From: an uncultured Lachnospiraceae bacterium
GTDB lineage: Bacteria > Bacillota > Clostridia > Lachnospirales > Lachnospiraceae
Assembly: GCA_902463835.1 (NCBI GenBank)
Contig: CABQGZ010000225.1
Span: 1-6,026 of the forward strand
DNA length: 6,026 nucleotides
Direction: 5' to 3'
Of this stretch, positions 5,676-6,026 are shown in pieces (positions within the stretch are counted from its first letter, which is position 1; the number at the start of each line of letters is the position of its first letter). A program made the translations under genes and the position numbers. The notes beneath the pieces are model-generated. The model was given only the letters and a program-made list of their open reading frames with translations. It was not told where the DNA came from and did not search any database.

Positions 5676-6026
5676 ATGACGCAGAATAAAAAACTTTTTT
5701 GCTATACAATAATCGGATTTCTCTTTGTGCTTGCATTGGGAAGTCTTTCACATTTTTTCTATGAGTGGTCCAATCAGGCTTTTTTGATCGGGTTCTTTTC
5801 GCCTGTCAATGAGTCCACCTGGGAGCACATGAAGCTGCTCTTTTTTCCCATGTTGCTCTGGAATATTTTCATGAGTTGGAAACTGAAAGAAGCGTATCCC
5901 TGCATCTGCTCCGGATTCTCTGCCGGGCTGCTTCTGGGTACGCTCCTCATTCCTGTATTATACTATACTTATACCGGTATCCTCGGGACACATATTCTTG
6001 CGGTGGATATCCTGATTTTTGTGGTC
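5676..6026 (+). CDS. DUF6512-like integral membrane protein (3' end outside window)
   Basis: The first 117 codons of a hydrophobic membrane protein, cut by the window end. Function is unknown. Seen: a short charged N-terminus (MTQNKK), a hydrophobic segment at about 8-27, then SLSHFFYEW (23-31) and the signature-like stretch FFSPVNESTWEHMKLLFFP (40-58), with further membrane segments at about 55-67, 79-98 and 101-117. The combination of an H-F-x-Y-E-W segment with PVNESxWEHxKLLFFP is recalled from the Firmicutes family DUF6512; this is recognition by memory, not a search. It is transcribed divergently from the methyltransferase operon across a 99-base gap, so a regulator acting at 5600-5612 could affect both. 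Nothing in the visible part suggests an enzyme active site, although the conserved His, Glu and Trp residues in the loop after the first helix are candidates for a functional site. Confidence 0.8.
   Translation, partial: MTQNKKLFCYTIIGFLFVLALGSLSHFFYEWSNQAFLIGFFSPVNESTWEHMKLLFFPMLLWNIFMSWKLKEAYPCICSGFSAGLLLGTLLIPVLYYTYTGILGTHILAVDILIFVV

Overview
The window reads as chromosomal DNA of a low-to-mid-GC Clostridia-type Firmicute, most likely a Lachnospiraceae relative. This rests on the purine-rich Shine-Dalgarno sites (AAGGAGG before ilvC), the sigma-A-like promoters, the protein flavour of IlvC and IlvN, and a DUF6512-type membrane protein. The taxonomic call is an inference from protein style; no search was run.

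Layout, left to right. (1) Positions 1-2288, minus strand: most of a CtpE-like cation-transporting P-type ATPase whose C-terminal end lies beyond the window. It has its own well-formed promoter (TTGAAA-N17-TATAAT). (2) Positions 2289-2452: a 164-base intergenic gap with that promoter and at best a weak terminator for the upstream operon. (3) Positions 2453-5576, minus strand: a three-gene operon read in the order homocysteine S-methyltransferase-like gene, ilvN (acetolactate synthase regulatory subunit), ilvC (ketol-acid reductoisomerase). (4) Positions 5577-5675: a 99-base divergent promoter region with a TTGAAA-N17-TATTCT promoter for the operon and a 13-bp near-perfect palindrome just downstream of its -10 box. 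(5) Positions 5676-6026, plus strand: the start of a DUF6512-like integral membrane protein, cut by the window end.

IlvN and IlvC act in successive steps of valine, leucine and isoleucine synthesis. IlvN tunes acetolactate synthase, and IlvC converts the acetohydroxyacids it makes. The catalytic subunit gene ilvB is absent from both sides of ilvN here. The first operon gene belongs to methionine/one-carbon metabolism: it has an intact zinc-binding homocysteine methyltransferase barrel but no cobalamin domain, and its C-terminal half looks like a shrunken, degenerate pterin-binding barrel. The operon therefore couples methionine-type and branched-chain amino acid functions.

No RNA genes, CRISPR arrays, insertion sequences, phage genes or long repeats were seen. 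Most of the window is ordinary core metabolism. The points most worth a second look are the unusual C-terminal domain of the methyltransferase, an Asn at a glycine position known for valine feedback in IlvN, the in-frame TGATG extension ahead of ilvC, and the palindrome at the operon promoter.
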